Shown: positions 63,859-64,000 of the stretch, piece by piece
How the letters are laid out: the number at the start of each line of letters is the position of its first letter
Position numbering within the stretch: position 1 is the first letter of the stretch
Assembly: GCF_000018405.1 (NCBI RefSeq)
Contig: NC_009943.1
Location: 3,475,001-3,539,000 of the forward strand
Origin: Desulfosudis oleivorans Hxd3
GTDB lineage: Bacteria > Desulfobacterota > Desulfobacteria > Desulfobacterales > Desulfosudaceae
Direction: 5' to 3'
DNA length: 64,000 bases
The notes under the pieces: model-generated
What the model saw: only the letters and a program-made list of their open reading frames with translations
Database searches by the model: none
Told to the model about the DNA's origin: nothing
Made by a program: the position numbers and the translations under genes

Positions 63859-64000
63859 AATTCAGTCGCAATCTGTTGACATCAATCCGCTACACCTGCC
63901 TGCTGGCAGTTATTTTAATTGGTTTTGTGGCCATTGTCGGCACGGGCGGTGGAGGCGGTGGAGGCGGTGGGGGCGCAACGACACCGGCGACAACTACTGA
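63855..64000 (+). CDS. Exported Gly-rich protein, N-terminal part
   Basis: Starts at ATG 63855 (GGGGG upstream) and is open at the window end. The first 35 residues are a signal peptide (YTCLLAVILIGFVAIVGTG), followed by a run of ten Gly (GGTGGAGGC-type repeats) and a Thr-rich spacer. Such Gly-rich spacers after a signal peptide are common in secreted proteins of this bacterial group. Function not visible. Confidence 0.7.
   Translation, partial: MKFSRNLLTSIRYTCLLAVILIGFVAIVGTGGGGGGGGGGATTPATTT

Noticed and set aside
1-64000. CRISPR arrays, rRNA genes and insertion-sequence transposases
   Set aside because: No regularly spaced repeats, no rRNA sequence and no transposase motifs were seen anywhere in the window.

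Overview
The window looks like a Desulfobacterota (Desulfobacterales-like) chromosome carrying a large genomic island. This is inferred from gene content and base composition, not from any database match. The two flanks are GC-rich. The left flank carries RND efflux, acyl-CoA dehydrogenases and ankyrin/caspase lipoproteins in the style of anaerobic fatty-acid and hydrocarbon degraders. The middle, roughly 19-51 kb, is clearly more AT-rich and full of mobile-element and defence genes.

Layout. 1-7.9 kb: the end of a TetR/CecR-type regulator, a DUF169 protein, a complete tripartite RND efflux pump and an outer-membrane phospholipase A. 8.3-13.4 kb: a caspase remnant, three tandem ankyrin-caspase lipoproteins and a DUF4384 protein. 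13.4-18 kb: a nucleoside/guanine deaminase-like enzyme, a pair of acyl-CoA dehydrogenases (the second lacks the usual catalytic Glu segment), REP-like repeats and an alpha/beta hydrolase. 18.3 kb: tRNA-Ala(GGC), used as integration target by the tyrosine recombinase that follows.

Island backbone, 18.4-34.9 kb: integrase and excisionase, Zn/HTH protein, a DpdA/TGT-like barrel protein, ribbon-helix-helix protein, P4-type primase-helicase, and a very AT-rich candidate origin. A long leftward operon follows: SSB, SWIM/annealing-like protein, Cas4-like nuclease, UvrD helicase, BglII-like fold protein, DUF932 and RadC.

Cargo, 35.1-54.6 kb: a complete type I restriction-modification system (HsdM, HsdS, HsdR) with a coupled YgjP-type metallopeptidase. 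Next is a leftward three-gene operon: a Zn-finger PD-(D/E)XK nuclease, a ~1950-aa STAND-like ATPase, and a 401-aa protein ending in a HEPN-like R-x4-H motif. This is the best candidate for an undescribed defence system. After it come a secreted SNase-Ada fusion and two gene cassettes, each followed by an integron attC-like site but with no integron integrase in view.

54.8-58.9 kb: a second unrecognised three-gene unit (832-aa Zn-ribbon/hydrophobic protein, C39-like cysteine peptidase, Zn-ribbon protein). 58.9-64 kb: small membrane and secreted proteins (ChaN-like, SemiSWEET, DUF1232 with an attenuator-like leader), a composite lipoprotein, a rhomboid remnant, and an exported Gly-rich protein cut by the window end. 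No attR matching the tRNA 3' end was found, so the island's right boundary is unresolved.
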